Shown here one piece after another: positions 38,808 through 48,540 of a stretch of 64,000 nt of DNA. The number at the start of each line of letters is the position of its first letter. The first letter of the stretch is position 1. Below the pieces are notes generated by a model. The model worked only from the letters and a program-made list of their open reading frames with translations, did not search any database and had not been told where the DNA came from. The position numbers and the translations under genes are program-made. The stretch lies in the NCBI RefSeq assembly GCF_000757905.1, contig NZ_JRLH01000012.1; one strand, written 5' to 3'. Origin of the DNA: Arsenophonus nilaparvatae. Its GTDB lineage: Bacteria; Pseudomonadota; Gammaproteobacteria; Enterobacterales; Enterobacteriaceae.

Positions 38808-39686
38808 CTATTCTTCTATAAGATTTGGGATTGGTGCTTCATCAGGAATTTTCACCTGAACTTGAATGATTTTGCGGCTATCGGCCATGGTAATTTTAAA
38901 CATATAACCATCAATTGTGATAACTTCCCCTCGGGCAGGCAAATGTCCAAAGGCTTGCATCACCAAGCCACCAATGGTATCAACTTCTTCATCATTAAAG
39001 CGCGTGCTAAATGCTTTATTGAAATCATCAATTTGGGTTAGCGCACGAACAGAATAAGCATGTTTGCTTAACTGGCGAATATCAATGTCTTCTTCATCAT
39101 CATATTCGTCTTCAATCTCACCAACAATTAATTCGAGAATATCTTCGATTGTTACCAAACCAGAAACGCCACCAAATTCATCGATGACTATTGCCATATG
39201 ATAACGTTGTGAGCGGAACTCTTTTAATAACAGATCAACACGTTTACTTTCAGGCACAACAACGGCGGGACGTAATACTTTATCGATTGTGAAAGGTTCA
39301 GCATCAGTACGCATAAATGGCAGTAAATCTTTAGCCATTAATAGACCTTCAATATGGTCTTTATCTTCACTAATTACTGGAAAACGAGAATGTGCTGAGT
39401 CGATAATCACATCAAGGCATTCATCTAACGATTGATTTCGTTTTAAGGTTACTATCTGAGAGCGTGGGATCATGATATCCCGAACACGCTCGTCGGAAAT
39501 ATTCATTACCCCTTCAAGCATTTCTCTGGTATCAGGATCAATAACATCTTTTTGCTCTGAATCACGAATGAGTTCAACTAAGTCATCACGATTTTTGGGT
39601 TCACCGTGAAATAGTTGATTTAGGCGCCCGAAAAAACTCTTTTTCGAGTGATGATTATCATTGTTTGTAGGATGGTCGTCGCTCAT
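38808..39686 (-). CDS. ybeX: CBS-domain protein YbeX (CorC family)
   Basis: A 292-residue protein, equal in length to the E. coli one. It has two CBS domains (about residues 68-190, starting IMIPRSQIVTL and VPESKRVDLLL) and a C-terminal CorC/HlyC domain (DEDIDIRQL to the end). Linked to magnesium efflux and to ribosome homeostasis in E. coli. It is part of the conserved ybeZ-ybeY-ybeX-lnt cluster. Confidence 0.96.
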   Translation of the reverse strand: MSDDHPTNNDNHHSKKSFFGRLNQLFHGEPKNRDDLVELIRDSEQKDVIDPDTREMLEGVMNISDERVRDIMIPRSQIVTLKRNQSLDECLDVIIDSAHSRFPVISEDKDHIEGLLMAKDLLPFMRTDAEPFTIDKVLRPAVVVPESKRVDLLLKEFRSQRYHMAIVIDEFGGVSGLVTIEDILELIVGEIEDEYDDEEDIDIRQLSKHAYSVRALTQIDDFNKAFSTRFNDEEVDTIGGLVMQAFGHLPARGEVITIDGYMFKITMADSRKIIQVQVKIPDEAPIPNLIEE

Positions 39687-39756
39687 GGCGTTTTATTAAA
39701 GTTTCTCTAAGTAGTTTATCGTATCATAATTATTTAGCACAAAAGTAGCATTATAG

Positions 39757-40224
39757 TTATGCTTTTTCATGCTGATAAGGATCAGGATAACCCAATTTTT
39801 GCATAATTTCAGTTTCTATTGTCTCCATTTCTTCTGCTTCAAAGTCAGTTAGATGATCATAACCTAATAGATGAAGACAACCGTGTATTACCATATGCGC
39901 CCAGTGAGCATCCTGGTTTTTTTGTTGTTCAATCGCTTCTTTTTCAACAATTTGACGACAAATAATCAGATCGCCAAGTAAGGGTAATGTAATGTTTTCT
40001 GGCGCTTCAAAAGGGAAGGATAGCACATTTGTTGGTTTATCTTTTCCTCGATATGTCAGATTTAAATTTTGGCTTTCTGCTATATCGACAATACGAATTG
40101 TGATTTCACTTTCAGATTGAAATTGTGGCAGGAAAGCTTCAAGCCAGTTTTGGAATGTCGTTTCACTGGGTAATCCATTATGATCTCTACAGGCCAGCTG
40201 GAGATCAAGAATAACTGATTGCAA
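39757..40224 (-). CDS. ybeY: Endoribonuclease YbeY, TTG start
   Basis: Zinc-dependent factor for 16S rRNA 3' maturation and ribosome quality control. Homology to E. coli YbeY (155 residues) begins exactly at a TTG codon at 40224 (product MQSVILDLQLACRD, 155 residues), with a GGAG site 9 bp upstream and 17 bp after the ybeZ stop. A longer frame from 40323 adds 33 unrelated residues inside ybeZ. The zinc motif reads HGCLHLLGYDH. Confidence 0.95.
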   Translation of the reverse strand: MQSVILDLQLACRDHNGLPSETTFQNWLEAFLPQFQSESEITIRIVDIAESQNLNLTYRGKDKPTNVLSFPFEAPENITLPLLGDLIICRQIVEKEAIEQQKNQDAHWAHMVIHGCLHLLGYDHLTDFEAEEMETIETEIMQKLGYPDPYQHEKA

Positions 40225-40240
40225 GCAAATGTCTCCTTTT

Positions 40241-41293
40241 CTATAGGGCGCTTGATGGTTCTTTTTGTTGACGAAGTAACTGTTTTCGTTCTTGTTCTTT
40301 TGTTTCCCAGTTTTCGTAGGCAATAACCACTTTTGCTACTACAGGATGGCGTACTACATCATCACTATGAAAAAAATTAAAGCTCAGTTCTTTAACTTCA
40401 GAAAGTACTTCAATTGCATGGCGTAAACCTGATTTGTGGTCACGAGGCAGATCAATTTGAGTTACATCGCCGGTGATCACGGTTTTAGAGTTAAAGCCGA
40501 TGCGGGTCAGAAACATTTTCATCTGTTCAATGGTGGTATTCTGGCTTTCATCAAGAATGATAAAAGCGTCATTGAGTGTGCGACCTCGCATATAGGCTAA
40601 TGGCGCCACTTCAATCACATTGCGCTCAATCAATTTTTCTACTTTTTCAAAACCCAGCATTTCAAATAGGGCATCATAAAGCGGCCGTAAATAAGGATCA
40701 ACTTTTTGACTAAGATCACCTGGCAGAAAGCCGAGTTTTTCGCCGGCCTCAACAGCGGGGCGAGTGAGTAGAATACGACGTATTTCTTGACGTTCTAAAG
40801 CATCAACCGCAGCAGCAACGGCGAGATAGGTTTTACCTGTTCCGGCAGGGCCAATGCCGAAAGTAATATCATGGCTATGTATATTAGCAATATATTGAGC
40901 CTGATTCGCTGTTCGTGGTTTGACAACGCCTCGTTTGATTTTAATGTTTACAAATTTGTCGTAACTGCCAACATTTTCAACGGATTGCTCAAGAAATTGA
41001 TTTTCCATAATAGATAAGTGGATTTGTTCAGGGACAATGTCAGGGATAATGCCACGTATAGGGGCTGTATCAACATATAGGCGGCGTAAAATGTTGCTAG
41101 CTGCGTTGATATTAAGTGGTTTGCCAATCAATTTGAAACGGTTATTTCGACGATTAATTTCGATAGCGAGTCTACGTTCCAATTGCTTTATATTATCATC
41201 GAACGGGCCACAAAGGCTGATTAACCGTTGGTTATCGGCTGGCTCTAAAAATATTTCGCTAGTGGCAATTTGTGGATTATCTTTTGCGATCAC
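40241..41293 (-). CDS. ybeZ: PhoH-like ATPase YbeZ
   Basis: A 350-residue PhoH-family P-loop NTPase, close to E. coli YbeZ (346). Walker A GPAGTGKTYLA and Walker B IILDESQN are intact, with an N-terminal KH-like part. It interacts with YbeY in E. coli and is thought to assist ribosomal RNA metabolism. The gene follows miaB by 19 bp. Confidence 0.96.
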   Translation of the reverse strand: MIAKDNPQIATSEIFLEPADNQRLISLCGPFDDNIKQLERRLAIEINRRNNRFKLIGKPLNINAASNILRRLYVDTAPIRGIIPDIVPEQIHLSIMENQFLEQSVENVGSYDKFVNIKIKRGVVKPRTANQAQYIANIHSHDITFGIGPAGTGKTYLAVAAAVDALERQEIRRILLTRPAVEAGEKLGFLPGDLSQKVDPYLRPLYDALFEMLGFEKVEKLIERNVIEVAPLAYMRGRTLNDAFIILDESQNTTIEQMKMFLTRIGFNSKTVITGDVTQIDLPRDHKSGLRHAIEVLSEVKELSFNFFHSDDVVRHPVVAKVVIAYENWETKEQERKQLLRQQKEPSSAL

Positions 41294-41312
41294 TGAGTCT
41301 CTCTACTTAATA

Positions 41313-42743
41313 TTAAGGTTGGTAATTTGCTACACCGAGCTCGTCTTCTTTGCGTGTCCGTGCAATAACCGATTCGGGTGATTCTTGGCTCCTTAATGCC
41401 ATACTATCTTCTGTTTTAACTACTTTACCGCGTAAAGAATTGGCATAGACATCGACAATTTCGACATCAACAAACTTTCCGATCATATTTTGGCTACCTT
41501 CGAAGTTTACCACCCGATTATTTTCGGCGCGGCCGGAAAGTTCCATAATATTTTTACGTGAAGGCCCTTCAACCAGAATACGTTGAATGCTACCCAACAT
41601 TGTTCGGCTATAATTCATTGCTTGCTGATTAATACGTTGCTGAAGTAGATAGAGGCGTTGTTTTTTTTCATCTTCGCAGACATCGTCAGGTAAATCAGCA
41701 GCTGGAGTACCAGGGCGTGGTGAGTAGATAAAACTAAAACTCATATCAAAATTAACATCGGCAATAAGCTGCATGGTTTTTTGAAAATCATCTTCTGTTT
41801 CACCCGGAAAACCAATAATGAAATCTGAGCTAATAAGAATATCGGGTCGTGCTTTACGTAATTTTCGGATAATGCTTTTATACTCAAGGGCTGTATGAGA
41901 CCGTTTCATCATCGTCAAAATACGATCTGACCCACTTTGAACGGGAAGATGCAAGAAGCTAACAAGTTCAGGGGTATCTTCATAGACAGCAATAATATCG
42001 TCGGTAAATTCAATTGGATGACTGGTGGTAAAACGGATGCGATCAACGCCGTCAATGGCGGCAACTAGACGTAATAATTCGGCAAATGAACAAATTGCAC
42101 CGTCAAAAGTTGTTCCACGATAGGCATTGACATTTTGACCCAATAAGTGAATTTCACGCACACCTTGCGCAGCTAATTGTGCGATTTCAAATAAAACGTC
42201 ATCACATGGTCGGCTGACTTCCTCACCACGCGTGTAAGGAACGACACAAAATGAGCAGTATTTATTACAGCCTTCCATAATGGAAACATAAGCTGAAGGG
42301 CCTTCTGCTCGAGGTTCCGGTAATCGATCAAATTTTTCAATTTCTGGAAAACTGATGTCGACGATTGGACTACGTGTACCTTTGACTTGATTGATCATCT
42401 CTGGTAGACGGTGTAAAGTCTGTGGGCCAAAAATAATATCAACACTGGGAGCCCGTTGACGAATGAAATCCCCCTCCTGTGAAGCGACACAACCACCAAC
42501 ACCAATAATAATATCGGGATTAACATCTTTTAGATTTTTCCAACGCCCTAATTGATGAAATACTTTTTCTTGCGCTTTTTCGCGAATTGAGCAGGTATTT
42601 AGCAGTAGAATATCGGCTTCTTCGGCTATTTCTGTTAATTGATATCCATGGGTGCTGTTGAGCAGGTCAGCCATTTTTGATGAATCGTATTCATTCATCT
42701 GGCAGCCCCAGGTTTTAATGTATAGTTTTTTATTCGTCAACAT
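41313..42743 (-). CDS. miaB: tRNA-2-methylthio-N6-dimethylallyladenosine synthase
   Basis: Radical-SAM methylthiotransferase that modifies A37 of UNN-reading tRNAs. The 476 residues compare with 474 in E. coli. The N-terminal MTTase domain begins TWGCQMNEYDS, the radical-SAM motif is CNKYCSFC, and a C-terminal TRAM domain lies at about residues 380-445. Confidence 0.97.
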   Translation of the reverse strand: MLTNKKLYIKTWGCQMNEYDSSKMADLLNSTHGYQLTEIAEEADILLLNTCSIREKAQEKVFHQLGRWKNLKDVNPDIIIGVGGCVASQEGDFIRQRAPSVDIIFGPQTLHRLPEMINQVKGTRSPIVDISFPEIEKFDRLPEPRAEGPSAYVSIMEGCNKYCSFCVVPYTRGEEVSRPCDDVLFEIAQLAAQGVREIHLLGQNVNAYRGTTFDGAICSFAELLRLVAAIDGVDRIRFTTSHPIEFTDDIIAVYEDTPELVSFLHLPVQSGSDRILTMMKRSHTALEYKSIIRKLRKARPDILISSDFIIGFPGETEDDFQKTMQLIADVNFDMSFSFIYSPRPGTPAADLPDDVCEDEKKQRLYLLQQRINQQAMNYSRTMLGSIQRILVEGPSRKNIMELSGRAENNRVVNFEGSQNMIGKFVDVEIVDVYANSLRGKVVKTEDSMALRSQESPESVIARTRKEDELGVANYQP

Positions 42744-42934
42744 TTTGTATATCCGAAGTTTTCAGTAGCAAAATCTGTCATACTGGGAACATTATGTATT
42801 AAATTAGAAAATTTTGATATGTATTGTATTCGTTTGGGGCATCGGTGACCAGTATGTTGGATAGATTATTAGTAAATGACTTAAGAAAAACTAGGCCTAC
42901 TATTAGATTGATGACTATTGATAGCTAAGTTGAT

Positions 42935-44116
42935 ATGAATAGAATAGATGAAAATTATGACATTGTAGTGGTTGGTGCCGGTATGATAGGTGCAGCCATG
43001 GCAATTGGATTAGCCAAAGAAGGTTGGCAGATCCTGTTACTTGAACACACTAAACCTGCATCTTTCGATCCGTTAGAGCAGCCTGATTTACGCGTTTCAG
43101 CGCTAAGTTATACTTCGGTGGATCTACTTAAGCAACTTGGTGTGTGGGATAATGTTTTAAATATGCGTGCCGCCCCTTATCGAAGGTTAGAAACGTGGGA
43201 AGGGGAAAACTCACATGTGATGTTTGAAGCAGACAGCCTTGGTTTACCTGAACTGGGTTATATGGTTGAAAACCGTATTTTGCAATTGGCATTATGGCAG
43301 CAATTTTCTCAATATCCCAATCTTAGCTTGTTATGTCCCGCCAAATTGGTAGCAATGCAGCGTCAGAATCAACAGTGGGAAATAACTTTAAATAATAATC
43401 AGCAACTATCGGCAAAGTTAATTATTGCGGCTGATGGTGCATGTTCTCAGGTGCGATCTTTAGCTGGCATTGGCAGTAGCGGTTGGCAATATAATCAATC
43501 ATGTCTGCTTATTACAGTTAAGATGGAGCAACCGCAACAGGATATTACTTGGCAGCAATTTTTTCCTTCTGGTCCGCGAGCATTTTTGCCGTTATTTGAT
43601 CATTGGGCCTGTTTGGTTTGGTATGATAAACCTGCTCGAATTAGACAACTGCAAGCTATGTCCCTAGAGCAGCTTAAGCAAGAAATTATGGCAACTTTCC
43701 CAGCTCGCTTTGGCTCACTGCAAGTTGTTGCTAAAGGGAGTTTTCCACTGACCCGCCATCATGCTAATCGTTATGTTGAAGAAGGGCTAGCTTTGATTGG
43801 CGATGCGGCTCATACTATTAATCCACTTGCTGGTCAGGGCGTTAATCTTGGTTACCGTGATGTTGATAGTTTGTTGAAAGTATTGATTAATGCTAAAACC
43901 TATTTATTACCTTTTTATACTCGAAAAACTTTACTGACTTATCAACAGGATAGGATGCCAGATAACAAATTGATGCAGGCAGGTATGGATGCTATTTATA
44001 CACTGTTTAGTTCTCAGCTAGCGGGTGTGAAATCGGGCCGAAATTTAGCATTAATGTTAGTACAACGACTAAATACAGTTAAGAAAAAGCTACTTAAATA
44101 TGCTTTAGGTTTATAA
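42935..44116 (+). CDS. ubiF: 2-octaprenyl-3-methyl-6-methoxy-1,4-benzoquinol hydroxylase
   Basis: FAD monooxygenase of ubiquinone synthesis. The 393 residues match E. coli UbiF (391). It has the dinucleotide motif VVVGAGMIGAAMA, the DG motif AADGACSQVR and the FAD motif GDAAHTINPLAGQG. It is divergent from miaB and points to the tRNA cluster, as in E. coli. Confidence 0.95.
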   Translation: MNRIDENYDIVVVGAGMIGAAMAIGLAKEGWQILLLEHTKPASFDPLEQPDLRVSALSYTSVDLLKQLGVWDNVLNMRAAPYRRLETWEGENSHVMFEADSLGLPELGYMVENRILQLALWQQFSQYPNLSLLCPAKLVAMQRQNQQWEITLNNNQQLSAKLIIAADGACSQVRSLAGIGSSGWQYNQSCLLITVKMEQPQQDITWQQFFPSGPRAFLPLFDHWACLVWYDKPARIRQLQAMSLEQLKQEIMATFPARFGSLQVVAKGSFPLTRHHANRYVEEGLALIGDAAHTINPLAGQGVNLGYRDVDSLLKVLINAKTYLLPFYTRKTLLTYQQDRMPDNKLMQAGMDAIYTLFSSQLAGVKSGRNLALMLVQRLNTVKKKLLKYALGL

Positions 44117-44960
44117 TATAAAGTCGATTATGATATTTTTTGACTGTTATGTTGTAAAACGTTGTTTTTCAGGTTGAGAGAATGTCAAGATTAATTAAAT
44201 TGTGAGATGGATCAAAAAAACATTATTTTTGTTATTTTTTTATGATTCACGTGTTATACTGTATCTAGATGTTTGTTTTTATTCATAAAGTTTATCGTTT
44301 TTACTGGTGTTGGTAGTCCAACTTGGCATATGTTTTTGACTATTTCTGTCATGTTACTGTGATATTAATAGCTATGTTTTGATGCTTTTTATTTTACGCG
44401 TTTGAAGTAGATCGCCGCTGTTTTTCAGCGGCGCTATTAATTCTTATAAACCATCAACCATCAACTTCCTTTTCTTTAACTGGTTATAGAGCTAAGCTTT
44501 TGGCAAAACAAAGCGTATTACAATAATTAATAAAAAGTAATTAATGGCTATTTTATGATGGTTTGTAATTGTTTGAATAAATTATCAAACAATTCTTAAT
44601 TAGATTTTTAGGTTATCTCACTTTGGGGATTTTTTACCCTTAGCCATGTTTAACTAAAATACTAGAGATATGCCGGTAAATCATTATTAACAAAAAATAA
44701 TTTTTTATATGTAACTTATTCTTATTCAATGCCGCTCGGGATTTTTGATTTGCCTAATTAACTAAGTTAGCTGGCTGTTTGTGGTACACCTTCAGTCAGC
44801 GACATTTTTAAATCATATTTAAATTAGATAAAAATCACTCCATTAAGTATGTCGTATCGTTGCTTTTAAATTTAATTTATGGAAAGTAAAATATTCTTAC
44901 TGGATATTCTTTTTGAATTCTTTGCAAAATTATTTAATTTTGTAGCTAATTGAAAGCTGA
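44117..44960. other. Non-coding stretch between ubiF and the tRNA operon
   Basis: About 840 bp with no convincing reading frame on either strand. The only marked structure is a GC-rich hairpin at 44413-44433 in otherwise AT-rich DNA. A TATACT box at about 44253-44258 could belong to a plus-strand promoter. A small RNA or an eroded gene are both possible; the sequence does not decide. Confidence 0.5.
44413..44433. other. GC-rich hairpin in a non-coding region
   Basis: CGCCGCTG (44413-44420) and CAGCGGCG (44426-44433) form a perfect 8-bp stem around TTTTT. A T-run is missing on both sides, so it is a weak terminator candidate. It could close a small RNA or end tRNA readthrough. Confidence 0.4.
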
Positions 44961-45035
44961 TGGCTGGGGTACCAGGATTCGAACCTGGGAATGCCGGAAT
45001 CAGAATCCGGTGCCTTACCGCTTGGCGATACCCCA
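44961..45035 (-). tRNA. tRNA-Gln (anticodon CUG)
   Basis: A 75-nt cloverleaf with encoded CCA, beginning TGGGGTATCGCCAAGCGG; the anticodon loop ATTCTGAT carries CTG. It is the last gene of the minus-strand tRNA operon and corresponds to glnV/glnX of E. coli. Confidence 0.96.
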
Positions 45036-45073
45036 ATCGGGGATAATTGATATAATAATTAAAATCTATAATA

Positions 45074-45148
45074 TGGCTGGGGTACCAGGATTCGAACCTG
45101 GGAATGCCAGGATCAAAACCTGGTGCCTTACCGCTTGGCGATACCCCA
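45074..45148 (-). tRNA. tRNA-Gln (anticodon UUG), copy 3 of the operon
   Basis: A 75-nt tRNA with CCA; the anticodon loop TTTTGAT carries TTG. Identical to the two upstream copies and part of the 100-bp tandem repeat. Confidence 0.96.
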
Positions 45149-45173
45149 ACTGGATAAACTAATATCTATAATA

Positions 45174-45248
45174 TGGCTGGGGTACCAGGATTCGAACCTG
45201 GGAATGCCAGGATCAAAACCTGGTGCCTTACCGCTTGGCGATACCCCA
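45174..45248 (-). tRNA. tRNA-Gln (anticodon UUG), copy 2 of the operon
   Basis: A 75-nt tRNA with CCA, identical to its neighbours, followed by the same 25-nt spacer. Confidence 0.96.
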
Positions 45249-45273
45249 ACTGGATAAACTAATATCTATAATA

Positions 45274-45348
45274 TGGCTGGGGTACCAGGATTCGAACCTG
45301 GGAATGCCAGGATCAAAACCTGGTGCCTTACCGCTTGGCGATACCCCA
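45274..45348 (-). tRNA. tRNA-Gln (anticodon UUG), copy 1 of the operon
   Basis: A 75-nt tRNA with CCA, the first of three identical UUG copies in transcription order, placed after tRNA-Leu as glnU is in E. coli. Confidence 0.96.
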
Positions 45349-45377
45349 ACGAGAATATAAATAATTTTTATAAAGAA

Positions 45378-45462
45378 TGGTGCGGGAGGCGAGACTTGAA
45401 CTCGCACACCTTGCGGCGCCAGAACCTAAATCTGGTGCGTCTACCAATTTCGCCACTCCCGC
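45378..45462 (-). tRNA. tRNA-Leu (anticodon UAG)
   Basis: An 85-nt class II tRNA with long variable arm and CCA, beginning GCGGGAGTGGCGAAATTGG; the anticodon loop ATTTAGGT carries TAG. It corresponds to E. coli leuW. Confidence 0.96.
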
Positions 45463-45467
45463 AAATA

Positions 45468-45544
45468 TGGTGGCTACGACGGGAATCGAACCTGTGACCC
45501 CAGCATTATGAGTGCTGTGCTCTAACCAGCTGAGCTACGTAGCC
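45468..45544 (-). tRNA. tRNA-Met (elongator, anticodon CAU)
   Basis: A 77-nt tRNA with CCA, beginning GGCTACGTAGCTCAGCTGG, with CAT in the anticodon loop. It corresponds to metT and is first in the operon. The second Met copy of E. coli (metU) is absent here. Confidence 0.95.
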
Positions 45545-46049
45545 ATCTTTTTGCATAACCTTTATCGGCGTTGCGGGGCGAATTATGCGTATATCGACCC
45601 GAGTCGTCAACTGATTTTTTTACGATTTCTACAGAAAAGTATCTGTTTGTTTGGGTTGTAATCATTTTGTCGATAAAATCGACAAAAAATAACGACGTGG
45701 TTGCCAAATAATAATAGCTTGATATGTTAAATATAAAAACTAATTAAGTTAAGATATTTTTGCTCATGAAGTGAAGCGATGCCTTTTATTTCAATGGTAG
45801 TGATAATTTCCATTAACAACCAAAAGCATCTTATTGGTATCTTGCGATAAAATGTTGATGGCCATTGAGCAACTTGTCAGTGGGCAAAAGTAAACAAATT
45901 AGCGCGTAATATTGTATATCTATGCAGCTAGTTTGCAGCGATTAATAATTGCTGTTGTCTATTAAAATAAAAGATAAATGTGAGTGGCACCATAAATTCT
46001 TTATATTCGAGCTAGTAAAAGCATAGATAAATGTATTACAACGCTATTG
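45545..46049. other. Intergenic region between the tRNA operon and nagC
   Basis: About 505 bp. Its left end is the tRNA promoter; the rest shows no convincing gene. asnB and nagD, which flank this point in E. coli, are missing. Confidence 0.5.
45582..45610 (-). promoter_or_regulatory. Sigma-70 promoter of the tRNA operon
   Basis: On the minus strand TTGACG (45610-45605) and CATAAT (45587-45582) are 17 bp apart. The GC-rich discriminator TCGCCCCGC follows, as in stringently controlled stable-RNA promoters. It lies about 38 bp upstream of tRNA-Met. Confidence 0.85.
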
Positions 46050-47270
46050 CTATTCAAGCAAATGTTGTAAAAGTTCGCCATTTAACATAGCACGTTTAGT
46101 TAAGGCGAAAGCGCCAATAGCTGAATTATGTACCAGTTGTGAAGTAACAATCGGTAAATCATTGCGGAAATCTTTTAGCGCTTGGGTTTTGATACAGTTT
46201 TGCACGGCGGGTAGGAGAACTTTTTCAGCTGCTGTAATTTCTCCTGCAATGACCACTTTTTGCGGATTAAATAGGTTAATAATAATGGCAATTGCTTTAC
46301 CAAGATGATGGCCTACGTGTTTAATTACTTCAATTGCTAACGGATCGTTTTTATTTGCCGCCTGGCAAATTACTTTAATAGAACAGTTATTTGCTTTTAA
46401 TTGGCTCGGATAATTTTGGTCAAGTTGTTGCCTAATTCTATTTTCAATAGCGCTATTAGCTGCAACGGTTTCCAGACAACCAAAGTTACCACAATGGCAA
46501 CGTTCTCCTAATGGATCTATTTGTATATGGCCGATTTCACCCAGATTGTAACGGTTGTTCAATAAAATTTCACCCCCCATAACCACACCTGCACCAGCGC
46601 CATGATGAATGCGTACAAAAATGGAATCGGCGCAATTTTGTGTAGCGCCGAAATAATGTTCTGCCAGTGCAAAACTACGAATGTCGTGACCGATAAAACA
46701 GGTTATTTTGAAATGCTCTTTCAGATTACGCAGTAATTGCCAGTTATGTACTTTTATATGGGGCATATAATGGACAATTCCTGCTTGTGGATTGACTAAG
46801 CCAGGTAAAATAACTGAAATAGCAATCAACTCGCGATTAGGGCGTTGATGTTGTTGAATGAAATTTTCAATGGCGGCAATTAAATGATTTTCTGTTTCTT
46901 GTTGACCGGTTTCTGGCAAGGGTGAATGCGCTTCGGCGAGCATTTTGCCGTTTAAGGTGTAAAGTGCTAATGTACAGTCACGACGGCCTAATCTGACACC
47001 GATGCTATGAAAAATATGATGTTCAGAAATAATTGAAATTGGTCGGCGACCACCGGTAGAGGCTTGTTGAGCGACTTCTTTAATTAAACCACGCTCCAGT
47101 AGTTGGCGGGTTATTTTGGTTACACTAGCAGGCGCCAACTGGCTTTGTTCTGAGATCTGAATTCGAGAAATAGGGCCATTTTGATCAATAATTCGATATA
47201 CAACAGCACTATTTAATTGTTTAACTAAATCAATATTACCAATTTGCTTCAAGATGTAATTGTTACTCAT
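46050..47270 (-). CDS. nagC: N-acetylglucosamine repressor NagC
   Basis: ROK-family repressor that senses GlcNAc-6-phosphate. The 406 residues equal the E. coli length. The helix-turn-helix reads SRIQISEQSQLAPASVTKI; the ROK sugar domain includes the zinc motif CHCGNFGCLE. It lies 15 bp after nagA, so it is co-transcribed with nagBA. Confidence 0.96.
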   Translation of the reverse strand: MSNNYILKQIGNIDLVKQLNSAVVYRIIDQNGPISRIQISEQSQLAPASVTKITRQLLERGLIKEVAQQASTGGRRPISIISEHHIFHSIGVRLGRRDCTLALYTLNGKMLAEAHSPLPETGQQETENHLIAAIENFIQQHQRPNRELIAISVILPGLVNPQAGIVHYMPHIKVHNWQLLRNLKEHFKITCFIGHDIRSFALAEHYFGATQNCADSIFVRIHHGAGAGVVMGGEILLNNRYNLGEIGHIQIDPLGERCHCGNFGCLETVAANSAIENRIRQQLDQNYPSQLKANNCSIKVICQAANKNDPLAIEVIKHVGHHLGKAIAIIINLFNPQKVVIAGEITAAEKVLLPAVQNCIKTQALKDFRNDLPIVTSQLVHNSAIGAFALTKRAMLNGELLQHLLE

Positions 47271-47285
47271 CAGTATATATGCTCG

Positions 47286-48446
47286 TTACAGTTCTATTTC
47301 ACGGCCATTAACAATGGTTTTGCGGATGATGAAGTCGTGATCAAATACGATAAGGTTTGCAACTTTATCTTTTTCTATGCTCCCAAGTTTTTTGTCGACA
47401 CCAATAGCACGAGCTGGATAAAGTGTGGCCATTCGTAATGCTTCATCTAATGCAATACCTACATGTTCAACGATATTTTTGACAGCATCTATCATCGTTA
47501 AGGATGAACCACTTAATGTACCATTTTTATCAACACATAATCCATCGCGATAATATATGGTTTTACCAGCAAAGGTAAAATAATCCATTTCACTGCCATT
47601 AGAATCCAGGCCAGCAGGTGCGGTGGCATCTGTTACTAGAACTAATTTATCGCCTTTTAATTGTTTACTGTCACGAATATTAGCCCAGTGAACATGTAAT
47701 CCATCGGCAATAATTCCTGCATATACATTAGGAGTGTTGTAAATAGCACCCACTAATCCCGGGGCTCGACCTGAAATAGCAGGCATGGCATTGAAAAGAT
47801 GGGTTGAGAATTGAATACCTGCCTTGAAGCCATTTTGTGCTTCTTCATAAGTGGCATTGGAATGGCCTGCTGAAACAACAATACCGGCTTCAACTAATTG
47901 GTGAATATATTTTTCTGCAACTATTTCTGGTGCTAAGGTAATTTTAGTGATCACATCGGCATTTTGACATAGATAGTTGATCATTTCGGCAGAAGGCTGA
48001 CGAATATATTCAACATTGTGGGTACCTTTTTTGACTGGGTTAATGTAAGGCCCTTCAATATGTAGCCCTAATGCTTGGTTTTTATATTTGGCCAGGTAGT
48101 CACGCATCGTCTCTATTGCTGTTTTAATCAGCGGATCAGGGCTGGTGATCAATGTAGGCAGGAAGCTGGTACAGCCATTTCGTTCATTTGCTTTTTGCAT
48201 AATTTCCAGCGTCTGAATAGAGATATTTGCTGGATTATCATTGAACTGTACACCACCGCAGCCATTAACTTGTAAATCAATAAATCCCGGCGCTAGGATC
48301 GCATTTTGTAAATCATGAATTTCAATATCCTGAGGTAATTCTGCAATTGGACAAACTTGTTTTATCTGTTCTTTTTCAATAATAACTGCATGATTGTCCA
48401 GTCGTTCATAACCTGTGTAAATAATGCAGTTGATTAATGCATACAT
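47286..48446 (-). CDS. nagA: N-acetylglucosamine-6-phosphate deacetylase
   Basis: Removes the acetyl group of GlcNAc-6-phosphate. The 386 residues compare with 382 in E. coli. Metal-binding and active-site motifs are HIEGPYINP, SAGHSNATYEE, THLFNAM and VTDATAP. It lies between nagB and nagC and appears intact. Confidence 0.96.
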   Translation of the reverse strand: MYALINCIIYTGYERLDNHAVIIEKEQIKQVCPIAELPQDIEIHDLQNAILAPGFIDLQVNGCGGVQFNDNPANISIQTLEIMQKANERNGCTSFLPTLITSPDPLIKTAIETMRDYLAKYKNQALGLHIEGPYINPVKKGTHNVEYIRQPSAEMINYLCQNADVITKITLAPEIVAEKYIHQLVEAGIVVSAGHSNATYEEAQNGFKAGIQFSTHLFNAMPAISGRAPGLVGAIYNTPNVYAGIIADGLHVHWANIRDSKQLKGDKLVLVTDATAPAGLDSNGSEMDYFTFAGKTIYYRDGLCVDKNGTLSGSSLTMIDAVKNIVEHVGIALDEALRMATLYPARAIGVDKKLGSIEKDKVANLIVFDHDFIIRKTIVNGREIEL

Positions 48447-48540
48447 GATATTTTACTCTTCTATAATGGCTAAAAAATAGTATAATTTATCGAATTTTTT
48501 GTATTTTTTGGTTTATTATATTGAATTTTGCTATTTTAAT

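Larger units (their letters stand above)
45074..45348. repeat. Tandem repeat of 100-bp tRNA-Gln(UUG) units
   Basis: Three tRNA-Gln genes begin at 45074, 45174 and 45274, exactly 100 bp apart. The spacers between the copies (ACTGGATAAACTAATATC followed by TATAATA) are the same, so unit duplication or gene conversion is recent. Confidence 0.9.

Noticed and set aside
44950..45497. Two plus-strand reading frames of about 70 residues across the tRNA cluster, with repeated GVPGFEPGNARIK-like text.
   Set aside because: They are antisense readings of the tRNA-Gln and tRNA-Leu genes; this peptide text is a known artefact of tRNA antisense translation.
44961..45544. tRNA cluster as an attachment site for an integrated element.
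   Set aside because: No integrase, no partial tRNA repeat and no foreign block flanks it.
45522..45707. Minus-strand reading frame of 61 codons.
   Set aside because: It overlaps tRNA-Met and the tRNA promoter and has no homology or ribosome site that I can see.
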